Positions 1-14,794 of a DNA stretch of 64,000 nucleotides are shown here, piece by piece. The notes beneath the pieces were generated by a model that saw only the letters and a program-made list of their open reading frames with translations, searched no databases and had not been told where the DNA came from. The position numbers were made by a program, and so were the translations under genes. The DNA comes from Variovorax sp. J22G73 (GTDB lineage: Bacteria; Pseudomonadota; Gammaproteobacteria; Burkholderiales; Burkholderiaceae_C). Location of the stretch: contig NZ_JASZYK010000015.1 in NCBI RefSeq assembly GCF_030317035.1, positions 1 to 64,000 on the forward strand, read 5' to 3'. Position 1 is the first letter of the stretch. Each line of letters begins with the position of its first letter.

Positions 1-1
1 C

Positions 2-6313
<6,312 letters not shown>

Positions 6314-6369
6314 CAAAAGAGCAGGAAAGGGAGGAGAAAGGAAGCGGGCTCCGGCCCGCGAACCAAAGA

Positions 6370-6401
6370 AAAAGCGGCCTTCACGAATGAAGGCCGCTTT
6401 T
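6370..6401. terminator. Bidirectional rho-independent terminator between NRPS and TonB receptor
   Basis: A perfect 13-bp stem (AAAAGCGGCCTTC, 6370-6382, pairing with 6389-6401) has a 6-base loop. An A-run precedes it and a T-run follows it, so it can end transcription of both the rightward NRPS and the leftward receptor gene. Confidence 0.93.
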
Positions 6402-6452
6402 CTTGCGTGTTCGACCCCGCCCGCAGCCGGCCGCGCCCGGCCGGCTGGGTGC

Positions 6453-8888
6453 TCAGAAGCGGTAGGTCGCCGTCGCCACCACCTTGCGCAGCTCGCCGTA
6501 GCGGCAGCTGCCGGAGCTGCAGTTGCTGATGTAGGTCTTGTTGGTCAGGTTGCGCAGGTTCAGCGCCAGGCTCCAGCGCTGCCAGTCGTAGCCCACCAAG
6601 CCATCGACCACGGTGTACGACGGCACCTTGGCACCCGCGGATTCCTGGTAGCCATGGTTGGACCCCATGAAGCGCGCACCCAGGCCCACCTTGATGCCCG
6701 AGTCGAAGCGGTAGTCGCTCCACACCGACAGCTGGTTCCTCGACACGGCCTGCATCTGCTTGCCGATCTCGCTCTCCGTGCTGCTGGCCGTGACGATGGC
6801 CTTGGGCGTGTAGGTGTAGGCGGCCACCACGTTCATGTTCTTCACAGGCTGGAATGCGGCCTCCAGCTCGAGCCCGCGCACCAGGATCTCGCCTGTCTGC
6901 TTGGGCAGGAAGTCCGCGGTGTAGGTGATGTAGTTCTTGCGGCGCAGGTCGAAGATCGCGGCGCTGTACTTGCTCTTGCCGTCCAGCGGCTGGTAGCGCA
7001 CGCCCACCTCGTACTGGCGGCCGGTCTCGGGCTTCAGCGGCTGGTTGGTCTCGGGGTCCAGCGTCGCCGTCGGCGAGAACGACTCCGAGTAGCTGAAATA
7101 CGGTGCCCAGCCGCTCGGGTGCAGGTACACCAGGCCCGCGCGGCTGGTGAACTTGTGGTCCGAGAAGCGTGCGGTGGTGCCGTCGATGTAGCTGTTGTAG
7201 TCGGTGTGGGCGCTGTCGTAGCGCCCGCCCAGCGTGGCCACCCAGTTGCCCCACTTGATCTGGTCCTGCAGGTAGACGCCGGTCTGCGTCAGGCTGGTCT
7301 TGGCGTCGAACCAGGGGTCGGAGGGAACGACGTCGTTGGTGTACACCGGGTTGTAGCCGTCGATGCCCGAGACCGTGCCCGCGTTGTAGGTGCGCTGGTA
7401 GTTGCGCGAGCGCTGGGCGTCCAGGCCGAACAGGAAGGTGTGCTGCCAGTCGCCGAGCTTGACCTTGGCCTGCGCCTGGTTGTCGATGGTGAAGAGCCGC
7501 GCGCTTTCCTTGCTGCCGAACGGGAACCGGTTCAGCACGCGAAAGTTGGCCGGGTCTTCGGGCACATCGGGGTTGACGACGGCGAAGTCGGCCTGGTTGT
7601 AGACCTGGCGGTAGTCGACCTTGATCGAGCCGTAACGCACGTTCTGGCGCAGCGTCCAGGTGTCGTTCACGCGGTGGTCGAGCAGGTAGCCGACCATCCA
7701 CTGGTCCTGGTTGAAGTGGTCGAAGCCCGGCTCGCCCACGTAGGTCTTCGGCGAGAAGCGGCCGTTGGGGTTGGGCAGCAGCGTGCCGACCTCGGGGAAG
7801 CTGCCGTAGGAGCTTCCGTCGCGAATGCGCAGGTAGTGCGACAGCACCGTGAGCGAGGTGTCGCTCGACGGGCGCCAGGTGATCGAGGGGGCGAGGAAGA
7901 TGCGGTTGTTCGGCAGCCCGCTGCCTTCCAGCTTGGCGTCGCGCGCCAGTCCGGTGATGCGGTAGAGCACCTTGCCTTCGCTGTCCAGGGGGCCCGAGAA
8001 GTCGCCCGCGATCTGGCGGCGCGAGTTGTCGCCGAACTGCACCTGCAGCTCGCGCAGGGGCTCCTCGGTGGGCCGCTTGCTGACCACGTTGATCATGCCG
8101 CCCGGGCCGGTCTGCCCATAAAGCACCGACGAGGGGCCGCGCAGCACCTCGATGCGCTCGGTGCCGTAGTTCTCGGTCTGCCAGATGGCCCAGCTGTTGT
8201 TGTTGCGCAGTTGCAGGCCGTCCAGGTAGTAGCCGGGCGTCTGCGCGTCGAAGCCGCGGATGATGGTCCAGTCGAAGCGCGAGTCCGCGCCCCAGGGCGA
8301 CACATTGATCCCTGGCGTGTAGGCCAGCGCGTCTTTCAGGCGCAGCGCGCCGGTCGCCTCGATGAAGTCGGAGGTGACCACCGAAATCGACTGCGGCGTC
8401 TCGATGATGGGCGTGTCGGTCTTGGTGCCGGTGGCGTTGCGTTTGGCGACGTAGCCCTTCAGCGGGCCCGCGGCCGTCTCGGCGGCGCCTTCGGCCGTGA
8501 CGGTGACCGTCGGCAGTGCGGACGAAGAGGCCGGCAGGTCGGCCGCGCGGCGGATGGCATAGCCGCCGTTCTCGGTGCGGGTGGCGCGCAGCGAGGTGCC
8601 AGCGAGCAGCGCGTCGAGGGCCTGGGCCACGGTGAGCCTGCCCGAGACCGCGCTGGAGCCGACGCCGGCCACCACGTCGCCTGCGGCGAACACCTGCACG
8701 CCGGTCTGGCGCGACAGCTCGTTCAGCGCGGCGGTCACCGGCTGGGCCGGCACGTTGATCTGGAACACCTGCACCGCGGCCCGCCCCGCCGTTTGCGCCA
8801 CGGCAACGGGGCTCAGCAGGCCGAGGGCGGTTCCGAAGGCCGCCGCGAGCGCGGCATTCAGCAGGTGTTGGCGGGGCAGGGGACGCAT
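6453..8888 (-). CDS. TonB-dependent ferric-siderophore receptor with N-terminal signalling (STN) domain
   Basis: Outer-membrane receptor of 811 residues. It has a signal peptide ending near AVAQ and an STN domain (about residues 45-95). A plug follows, with IETPQSISVV and VLRGPSSVLYGQTGPGG, then a beta-barrel ending in the typical terminal Phe (TYRF). STN domains belong to FpvA/FecA-type transducers that signal to a FecR/FecI pair, and such a pair lies at 20136-21814. I chose the ATG at 8888, preceded by GGAG about 10 bases upstream, over a TTG at 8912. It is the last gene of the leftward run fhuF, formyltransferase, monooxygenase, receptor, and probably imports the siderophore made here. The ligand is inferred from context. 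Confidence 0.96.
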   Translation of the reverse strand: MRPLPRQHLLNAALAAAFGTALGLLSPVAVAQTAGRAAVQVFQINVPAQPVTAALNELSRQTGVQVFAAGDVVAGVGSSAVSGRLTVAQALDALLAGTSLRATRTENGGYAIRRAADLPASSSALPTVTVTAEGAAETAAGPLKGYVAKRNATGTKTDTPIIETPQSISVVTSDFIEATGALRLKDALAYTPGINVSPWGADSRFDWTIIRGFDAQTPGYYLDGLQLRNNNSWAIWQTENYGTERIEVLRGPSSVLYGQTGPGGMINVVSKRPTEEPLRELQVQFGDNSRRQIAGDFSGPLDSEGKVLYRITGLARDAKLEGSGLPNNRIFLAPSITWRPSSDTSLTVLSHYLRIRDGSSYGSFPEVGTLLPNPNGRFSPKTYVGEPGFDHFNQDQWMVGYLLDHRVNDTWTLRQNVRYGSIKVDYRQVYNQADFAVVNPDVPEDPANFRVLNRFPFGSKESARLFTIDNQAQAKVKLGDWQHTFLFGLDAQRSRNYQRTYNAGTVSGIDGYNPVYTNDVVPSDPWFDAKTSLTQTGVYLQDQIKWGNWVATLGGRYDSAHTDYNSYIDGTTARFSDHKFTSRAGLVYLHPSGWAPYFSYSESFSPTATLDPETNQPLKPETGRQYEVGVRYQPLDGKSKYSAAIFDLRRKNYITYTADFLPKQTGEILVRGLELEAAFQPVKNMNVVAAYTYTPKAIVTASSTESEIGKQMQAVSRNQLSVWSDYRFDSGIKVGLGARFMGSNHGYQESAGAKVPSYTVVDGLVGYDWQRWSLALNLRNLTNKTYISNCSSGSCRYGELRKVVATATYRF

Positions 8889-9056
8889 AAGGCTAGGACT
8901 CCAGTGTTTCAAGGCAAGACGTATTCACGGTCGGGAGCGCATGTCAGCCCGATTTCCGGCCTCTGGCGCTTCTATGAGTAAGACGTTCGAACTCAAAAAA
9001 CAGAGACACCCCGTCACGAATTTTTCGGACGCCGCGGTCCGCGCGCGCAGAAGCGC

Positions 9057-10418
9057 TCAGGTCCCGACGGCCTCGCGGTGCTGGCGCGCGTGGGCGTGAG
9101 CGTGCGAGCCGGGCGATCCCGCTGAAGCGGGCGCGTTGGGCGCAGTGGCCGAGGTGGCCGAATGCGGCGGCGTGGCCAGCAGCGCGCTGCCGATTTCCCC
9201 CGTGCGCACCGAGGTGACCGACAGCAGCGTGTCGCTCAGCCCGTGCGAGTCCTCGCAGGCGCCCTGCAGGTAGATAGCGGGGTGGAAGTCGGGCGTGGCC
9301 TGCAGCCGGTAGTGGCGGTCGACCGCGTGGTCGCCCAGCCAGGCCGCCAGCGGCGACAGCAGCGTCTTGTGGTGTTCCCGGGCATACCCGGTGGCCAGTA
9401 CCACGGCGTCGTAGCGCACGGTGCTTTCGCGCAAGGCGTTCTGGTCCCACAGCGTGAGGTGCACGCCGTCGGCGTCCGCCGCAACGCCGCGGATGTCGTG
9501 CCGGCGCAGCAGGCGCAGGCGGTCGCCGCCGGTCACGCGCTGCTGGTAGAAGGCCTTGAAGATCTGCTGGATCAGTTCCAGGTCGGCCACGGCGTAGTTG
9601 GTGTGCCAGAACTCGTCCAGCAGCGCGGCGCGCTCGTCGTCGGAGCGGCTGAAGGTGTAGTCGGTGAACTCGGCGTTGAAGATTTCGTTCACGAACGGGC
9701 TGTCGTCGGCCGGCCGAATGGAGCGCGCTCGCGTGATGAGGTCGACCTGCGGCGCGCCCGGGCGGCCCTGCAGGTCCATGAAGATCTCCGCGGCGCTCTG
9801 GCCCGCGCCCACCACGGCCACCCGCCGCGCATGCCCGAGCTGCGCGATGTCCTGCAGGTAGCTGCTCGAATGGAACACGCGCGGGTCGTTCCTGAGGGTG
9901 CGAAAACTCTCGGGAATGTTGGCCATGCCGCCGATGCTCACCACCAGGTTGCGCGCCAGCCGCTCGACCAGCTTGCCCGCAGGGTCGCGCGAGCGCACGC
10001 GCAGCAGGGCCACCTCGCCGTTGCGCTCCTCGGGCAGCACCTCGAACACCTCTTCGCCGTATGCGCAGGCGTCGTCGAACTGCCCGGCGGCCCACGACAG
10101 GTAGTCGTTGAACTCGTGGCGGCTCGGAAAGAAGCTCTTGAGGTTGACGAAGTCGGTGAGCCGGCCTTTTTCGTACAGGTAGTTGATGAAGGTGAAGCGG
10201 CTGGTCGGGTTGCGCAGCGTGGCCAGGTCCTTCAGGAACGAGATCTGCATGTGCGCATGGTCCAGCAGCATGTGCGGGTGCCAGGCGAAGCTCGGCTGCT
10301 TCTCGATGAACAGCGCGTCCAGTGCGCGTGCGGCGTGGCGCTTTTCCTCGAGCGCGATGGCCAGCGCGATGTTGGACGGACCGAAGCCGACCCCGATCAG
10401 GTCATGGACGTGTTGCAT
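9057..10418 (-). CDS. pvdA: L-ornithine N5-monooxygenase (PvdA family)
   Basis: FAD- and NADPH-dependent hydroxylase that makes N5-hydroxyornithine, the precursor of hydroxamate iron ligands. The 453-residue protein has the FAD motif GVGFGPSN (residues 9-16), the family motif FLKDLATLRNP (61-71) and an NADPH motif VVGAGQSAAE (about 202-211). Late in the protein DAVVLATGYAREHH matches the ATGY motif of N-hydroxylating monooxygenases. The ATG at 10418 has AGGAG about 10 bases upstream. It lies 84 bases after the formyltransferase gene in the same direction, consistent with sequential hydroxylation and formylation of ornithine. Lysine as substrate is less likely, given the neighbour and the PvdA-like sequence. 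Confidence 0.95.
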   Translation of the reverse strand: MQHVHDLIGVGFGPSNIALAIALEEKRHAARALDALFIEKQPSFAWHPHMLLDHAHMQISFLKDLATLRNPTSRFTFINYLYEKGRLTDFVNLKSFFPSRHEFNDYLSWAAGQFDDACAYGEEVFEVLPEERNGEVALLRVRSRDPAGKLVERLARNLVVSIGGMANIPESFRTLRNDPRVFHSSSYLQDIAQLGHARRVAVVGAGQSAAEIFMDLQGRPGAPQVDLITRARSIRPADDSPFVNEIFNAEFTDYTFSRSDDERAALLDEFWHTNYAVADLELIQQIFKAFYQQRVTGGDRLRLLRRHDIRGVAADADGVHLTLWDQNALRESTVRYDAVVLATGYAREHHKTLLSPLAAWLGDHAVDRHYRLQATPDFHPAIYLQGACEDSHGLSDTLLSVTSVRTGEIGSALLATPPHSATSATAPNAPASAGSPGSHAHAHARQHREAVGT

Positions 10419-10443
10419 TGAAGATCGACTCCTGTGGTTGAAC

Positions 10444-10470
10444 AGGGCCCGGCGATTCGCCCGGGGCCCT
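10444..10470 (-). other. GC-rich hairpin in the leader of the monooxygenase gene
   Basis: The inverted repeat AGGGCCC/GGGGCCCT, with a single-base bulge and a short loop, lies between the formyltransferase stop and the monooxygenase ribosome-binding site, about 26 bases before the ATG. There is no T-run, so it is not a standard terminator. It could stabilise a processed mRNA end or affect translation; this is speculative. Confidence 0.3.
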
Positions 10471-10502
10471 TGCTGGACATGACGCGCCGCGCGGCCGGAT
10501 GT

Positions 10503-11336
10503 TCATGCCTCGACCGTCTCGGCCAGCAGGGCCAGCCCCTGGTGCATGGCCGGAAACAGGCTGTGGTTGAAGTTGTTCCAGCGCAGCTCCAGGATCGATT
10601 CACCCGGCTCGATCTTCGTGTTCAGCACGTCGAAGATGACTTCGCCGGAGTCGATGCCGTTGTCGACGTAGTGGAACGACGCGCCGGTCATGCCCACGGG
10701 GGCGATGTCGACCGCTTCCATCGTCTGCCAGTCGACCACCCGCTTGCCCTGCGCGCCGTACAGCGCGTCGAGCGTGGCATGCGCGCCGCGGCGCTCGTAG
10801 GGCGACTCCAGCCGCGTGATGCCGGGGTGGATGTTGGCGATCCTGCGGTGAAACGGCGCACCCGGGCGCACCAGCTCGTCCAGGATCACCAGCAGCCCGT
10901 CGAGCAGGACCACGTCGGCTTCCAGCTGCACCAGCTTGTCGAACAGGCGGCGCTCGAAGTCGCTCTTGGCGCTCGGGCGCTCGGGTGCATCCAGCGGCAG
11001 CTGGCGGTAGGTGGAGGCAATCGGGTGCAGCATGTCGTTCAGCCGCTTGCCCTGGGTGCTCAGCTGCGCCGGAAAGATCCATTTCTTGCCGGGCTCGCAT
11101 GCGAAGCCGTAGCCGTGCAACGCCTTGTGGTCGCGCGGCGAGCTCGCGTCGTCGTCGTAGACGATGCCTTCCAGCGAATAGGCGTCGCCCAGCGGCGTGC
11201 GGTCCAGCGCCTCGGCGAGGTACTCGAGCGGCGACTTCATGTAGCGCTGCTCGCCCTTGTAGTCGATGAACTGGCCGGCCTGGTCGGCGGCCGCGTTTCT
11301 CAGGGACAGGATGTAGACGAGTCTGGTCTTGGACAT
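10503..11336 (-). CDS. N5-hydroxyornithine formyltransferase
   Basis: Predicted to transfer a formyl group from 10-formyltetrahydrofolate to N5-hydroxyornithine, giving the formyl-hydroxamate unit used by the NRPS. The 277-residue protein has the formyltransferase-fold motif NIHPGITRLESPY (Asn168, His170) and the later acidic loop HYVDNGIDSGEVI, as in PvdF-type enzymes. The reading frame extends upstream, but the ATG at 11336 starts a normal family N-terminus (MSKTRLVYILSLRN), whereas the upstream residues are Arg/Pro-rich and look non-coding. It sits between fhuF and the ornithine monooxygenase on the same strand, so the two steps are probably co-expressed. Confidence 0.92.
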   Translation of the reverse strand: MSKTRLVYILSLRNAAADQAGQFIDYKGEQRYMKSPLEYLAEALDRTPLGDAYSLEGIVYDDDASSPRDHKALHGYGFACEPGKKWIFPAQLSTQGKRLNDMLHPIASTYRQLPLDAPERPSAKSDFERRLFDKLVQLEADVVLLDGLLVILDELVRPGAPFHRRIANIHPGITRLESPYERRGAHATLDALYGAQGKRVVDWQTMEAVDIAPVGMTGASFHYVDNGIDSGEVIFDVLNTKIEPGESILELRWNNFNHSLFPAMHQGLALLAETVEA

Positions 11337-11392
11337 GGGCGTGTGATGAAGTTGGAAGAAAACGGCTGCGCGGCGAGCCGGCGCAGCAAGGG

Positions 11393-12184
11393 TCAGGCGT
11401 CTTGCGCCTCGGCGCGGCCCTTGCGGTGCGCCGGGGCCAGGGGGCAGGGGCCGCAATGGCTTTCGCCGGGCAGCAGGTGGTTCAGGCAACAGTGGCGGTA
11501 CAGCGTGAGGGTTTCGCGGCGGCCTTCGGGCGTCGGGCGCACCGGTGCTTGCAATTCAACTTGCCGCTGCGGCGCATACAGCGGGTGCGTGCGCTGCGGC
11601 TGCGGCCAGGTGGCGTCGCGCAGCAGCCGGTCGCGGTCCTGCGCGATGGGCGCCGCGCCGCCGGTGAGGGCCAGCGCCTCTTCCAGGATGGTCTCCAGGT
11701 GCCGGGCCGCATTGCTCCAGAGCACCTTCGGCGCGAGGCGCGTCAGCTGGCCGATCACGGCGAACAGCGGCGCCATGTGCTGCCAGAACATCGGCGCGTA
11801 GCGCTGCGCCGCCGAGGTGCCGGGCATGGGCCGGCCCAGCTCCCGGATGTGAAAGCCGAGCGGATCGCCGTCGTCGTCGAAGCGCACCCACACATGTTCC
11901 GGGTCGGCCGGAAAGGCGTGCTGCAGCACGCTGGCCGCCGCCACCATCGGCGGCAGCCACATGCCCAGGTATTCCAGGCTCCATGCGGATGCCACCGGCC
12001 GCAGGTCGCGCGTGTCCGCGCCCAGGTGGCGGGCCTGGCGGTGCAGCAGGTCGAGCAGCAACGGAGGCTGAGCAATCAGGTCGGCCACGCGCAGCGCGTC
12101 GGCCGGCGGCTGCGGCGCGCACTGCAGCGCCTCGCCATGGCGCGCATGGTCGCCCTGGAACAGCGGCTCCAGCAGCGCGATCAT
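11393..12184 (-). CDS. fhuF: FhuF-like siderophore-iron reductase ([2Fe-2S])
   Basis: Cytoplasmic iron-sulfur protein that probably reduces imported ferric siderophore to release iron. The 263-residue protein ends with the FhuF cysteine cluster: CC at 232-233, then C244 and C247 (HCCLN...HCGPC). The middle part carries WSLEYLGMWLPP and WVRFDDDGDPLG. I use the ATG at 12184; a TTG at 12208 is possible, but nothing favours it. It is the first gene of the leftward siderophore operon and is divergent from the exporter genes across a 304-base gap. Confidence 0.9.
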   Translation of the reverse strand: MIALLEPLFQGDHARHGEALQCAPQPPADALRVADLIAQPPLLLDLLHRQARHLGADTRDLRPVASAWSLEYLGMWLPPMVAAASVLQHAFPADPEHVWVRFDDDGDPLGFHIRELGRPMPGTSAAQRYAPMFWQHMAPLFAVIGQLTRLAPKVLWSNAARHLETILEEALALTGGAAPIAQDRDRLLRDATWPQPQRTHPLYAPQRQVELQAPVRPTPEGRRETLTLYRHCCLNHLLPGESHCGPCPLAPAHRKGRAEAQDA

Positions 12185-12488
12185 GGTCCGGGCTGCGGGG
12201 CGGCCCAAGGTGTGGCCCGGACCGCGGCATGGGCCGCGGCCCAGGGAACGAACATGGGTCCGGGCGGCGGGCGAAATTCGGCGTGCATGAAGCTAGGACG
12301 CACGGCGCGCGCTGGTGTTCACGGCACCGCGCATGAACATTTCGCAGCCGAGCCCGTTGAGAGAGGAGCAGCCCGAAGCTGCCGGCGGCCGCGGCGCACA
12401 GCGCGGGCCGTCTTCCATTCGTTATGTGTCCGGCCGCAGGAAGGTTTGCCGCCGGGCCGCAGTCGCCCACGGGCGGAAAGACCTTCGC
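12185..12488. promoter_or_regulatory. Divergent intergenic region between fhuF-type and exporter operons
   Basis: 304 bases separate two divergent starts, so this must hold the promoters of both siderophore operons. The rightward ribosome-binding site GGAAAG is at 12475-12480. I could not see a convincing -35/-10 pair, a Fur-like palindrome or an exact iron-starvation sigma motif. Confidence 0.5.
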
Positions 12489-14177
12489 ATGACAACTTCG
12501 AACGGCAATGCCGCCGAGATCCGGCGCCTGCTGAAGCCATTCCTGCCGTGGATCGTGCTGTCGGCGGTCACCGGCATCGGCGCGGGCGCGGCGACGGTGT
12601 CGCTGCTGGCCACCATCAACCGCGTGCTGAACACGCCGGGCGGGCTGGCCGGTGGGCTGCTGCTGACCTTTGTGGCGCTGTGCGCGGTCTCGCTGCTCGG
12701 GCGCGTGATTTCCGACGTGTCCACCAACCTGGTCGGCCAGCGGCTGGTGTCGCAGGTGCGCAAGAACCTGGCCCAGAAGATCTTGTCGGCGCCCATCGAC
12801 GCGCTGGAGCGCTACCGCACGCACCGGCTCATGCCGGTGCTGTCGCAGGACGTGGACATGATCAGCGACGTGGCCTTCGCGCTGTCGGAAACGCTCATTG
12901 CACTGGCCATCGCGCTGGGGTGCCTGGCTTACCTGGCGGTGCTGTCGTTTCCGCTGTTCTGCATCCTGCTGGTGGCGCTGGTGCTGGGCGCGTCGATACA
13001 GATGCTGGCGCAGGCGCGCGGCGTGGCCGGCTTCTGGAAGGCGCGCGACTTCGAGGAGCAGCTGCACAAGGCCTACCGCGGCATCAGCGAGGGCGCCAAG
13101 GAGCTGCGCATGCACCGCTCGCGCCGCGCGCTGGTGTTCGGCGAGCAGATCGAGCGCATCGTGGACAGCATCCGCGTCATCAACAGCAGGGCGATCAACA
13201 CCTACGTGATTGCCACGGCATTCGGCTCGGCGCTGTTCTTCCTGCTGATCGCGCTCATTCTGGGCTGGGCGGCGTTTCGCAGCACCGACCCGGTGGTGCT
13301 GAGCGGTTTCGTGCTGGTGCTGCTGTTCCTGAAGGGGCCGATGGACCAGATCGCCGGCGCGCTACCGGGCGTGGGCCGCGCCAAGGTGGCGTTCCAGCGC
13401 ATTGCCGACCTGTCGACGCGCTTCGCCAGCCCCGAGCCGCACCTGCACCTGGACGGCGCGCCCGGCGAAGCCCACCTGCGCGACACCATCGAGCTGCGCG
13501 GCGTGCGCTACGCCTTCGATGCGGCCGAAGGCAGCGAGCCCTTCGTGCTCGGCCCGATCGACCTGCGGCTGCAAAAGGGCGAGCTGGTCTTCGTGGTGGG
13601 CGACAACGGTTCGGGCAAGACCACCATGATCAAGCTGCTGCTCGGCCTCTATGCGCCGCAGGGCGGCGAGATCCTGGTCGACGGCAAGGGCGTGGCGCCC
13701 GAGGACCGCGACGACTACCGGCAGCTGTTCACCACCGTGTTCTCCGACTTCTACCTGTTCGAGGACCTGGTGAGCGACGGGCCCGCCGGTGCCGCGAGCA
13801 CCGCCAAGGGCCTGCCCGAGGCGGCGCTGCCCTACCTGGAGCGCCTGGAGATCGCCCACAAGGTGTCGGTGAAGGACGGCTCCTTCACCACCACCGACCT
13901 GTCCACCGGCCAGCGCAAGCGCCTGGCCCTGGTGCACGCCTACCTCGAGGGCCGCCCGGTGCTGGTGTTCGACGAGTGGGCCGCCGACCAGGACCCGACC
14001 TTCCGCCATCTCTTCTATACCGAGCTGCTCCCCGAGCTGCGCGCCAAGGGGCACCTGCTGGTGGTCATCTCGCACGACGACCGCTACTTTCACCTGGCCG
14101 ACCGCGTCATCACCATGCGCGCCGGCCGCATCGCGGAAGACCGGCCGCGCACCCGACTCGAAAGCCTGGCCGCATGA
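12489..14177 (+). CDS. Cyclic-peptide/siderophore ABC exporter (SyrD/PvdE type), fused membrane and ATPase domains
   Basis: Half-transporter of 562 residues with about six membrane segments in the first 300 residues and a C-terminal ATPase. Motifs: Walker A GDNGSGKTT, signature LSTGQRKR, Walker B VLVFDEW followed by AADQDP (typical of the PvdE/SyrD family), and the His-loop SHDDRYF. In pyoverdine producers this family moves the acylated precursor peptide into the periplasm; the same role for the product here is inferred. The ATG at 12489 has GGAAAG 9 bases upstream. The stop overlaps the start of the Fur-family gene (ATGA), so the two are translationally coupled. Confidence 0.94.
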   Translation: MTTSNGNAAEIRRLLKPFLPWIVLSAVTGIGAGAATVSLLATINRVLNTPGGLAGGLLLTFVALCAVSLLGRVISDVSTNLVGQRLVSQVRKNLAQKILSAPIDALERYRTHRLMPVLSQDVDMISDVAFALSETLIALAIALGCLAYLAVLSFPLFCILLVALVLGASIQMLAQARGVAGFWKARDFEEQLHKAYRGISEGAKELRMHRSRRALVFGEQIERIVDSIRVINSRAINTYVIATAFGSALFFLLIALILGWAAFRSTDPVVLSGFVLVLLFLKGPMDQIAGALPGVGRAKVAFQRIADLSTRFASPEPHLHLDGAPGEAHLRDTIELRGVRYAFDAAEGSEPFVLGPIDLRLQKGELVFVVGDNGSGKTTMIKLLLGLYAPQGGEILVDGKGVAPEDRDDYRQLFTTVFSDFYLFEDLVSDGPAGAASTAKGLPEAALPYLERLEIAHKVSVKDGSFTTTDLSTGQRKRLALVHAYLEGRPVLVFDEWAADQDPTFRHLFYTELLPELRAKGHLLVVISHDDRYFHLADRVITMRAGRIAEDRPRTRLESLAA

Positions 14178-14782
14178 ACGAGCAAGCGCAGGCATGGCCA
14201 CTGGCGCAGGGCCCGCAACGATCCGCCTTCATGGCGCAACTGCGCGGGGCGCAGCTGCGGCCGTCGGTGGTTCGCCTCTGCGTGCTGCAGACGCTGGCGG
14301 ACGCCGGCACCGAGGCGCAACGCGGCGAGGAGGTGTTTCGCCGCATGCTGCTGCGCGGAACGTCGGTGAGCCTGACCACCGTGTACCGCATCCTGAAGGA
14401 GTTCGAGCACAACGGCCTGATCGTGCGCGAATGGGTGCGCAGCCGCGGCGGTGCGCTCGCGGTGTTTCGCTACCGGGCGCCCGATACCGATTCAGGCGCG
14501 GTGCGCATGCGCTGCGGCGGTTGCGGCGTGGTCGCCGAGGTCGACGACCGCGACCTGCACGAGGTGCTGATGCGGGTCGCGGCGAGCCGGGGGCTGCCGG
14601 CGCAGGGCGCGTTCGACGTGCAGATCCACGGCCCCTGCGCGGCATGCCGCCATGCGGGCGCTGCGAAGCCCACGACCGGCGAGCGGGAAAGCATGCCATC
14701 CGGTGTGTCCGCGGGCGCCACCGGCATGCTGCCGCTGTCGGGCTTTCATGCCCGGCCGCGCAGCCAGCGCCTTTCTGCTTAG
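14174..14782 (+). CDS. Fur-family transcriptional regulator
   Basis: Winged-helix repressor of 202 residues. The DNA-binding half contains VSLTTVYRILKEFEHNGLI. The dimerisation half carries two zinc-binding CxxC pairs, CGGC (114-117) and CAAC (155-158). It ends with a roughly 40-residue tail rich in Gly, Ser and Arg that is not usual for Fur. Its ATG overlaps the stop of the exporter gene and it lies 12 bases before the adaptor gene, so it is embedded in the export operon. It may give local metal-dependent control of siderophore genes. Which metal it senses (Fe, Zn or other) cannot be told from the sequence. It is probably not the global Fur, since that is rarely inside a secondary-metabolite operon. 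Confidence 0.9.
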   Translation: MNEQAQAWPLAQGPQRSAFMAQLRGAQLRPSVVRLCVLQTLADAGTEAQRGEEVFRRMLLRGTSVSLTTVYRILKEFEHNGLIVREWVRSRGGALAVFRYRAPDTDSGAVRMRCGGCGVVAEVDDRDLHEVLMRVAASRGLPAQGAFDVQIHGPCAACRHAGAAKPTTGERESMPSGVSAGATGMLPLSGFHARPRSQRLSA

Positions 14783-14794
14783 CGGGGTGCCGAT

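Noticed and set aside
8951..8957. GGAAATC upstream of the TonB receptor as an iron-starvation sigma -35 box
   Set aside because: The nearest CGT lies 22 bases downstream instead of the expected 16-17, so the motif pair does not fit.
6387..8981. Long rightward frame opposite the TonB receptor
   Set aside because: It mirrors the receptor codons, has a compositionally biased product and contains no recognisable motif.
9028..9044. CGGAC...GTCCG hairpin after the monooxygenase gene as a terminator
   Set aside because: The stem is only 5 bp, and in the leftward transcript it is followed by an A-run, not a U-run.
11402..14782. 1126-codon rightward frame through fhuF and the ABC exporter
   Set aside because: Only its last 202 codons (the Fur-family gene) are real. 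The rest is out of frame with, or antisense to, well-supported genes.
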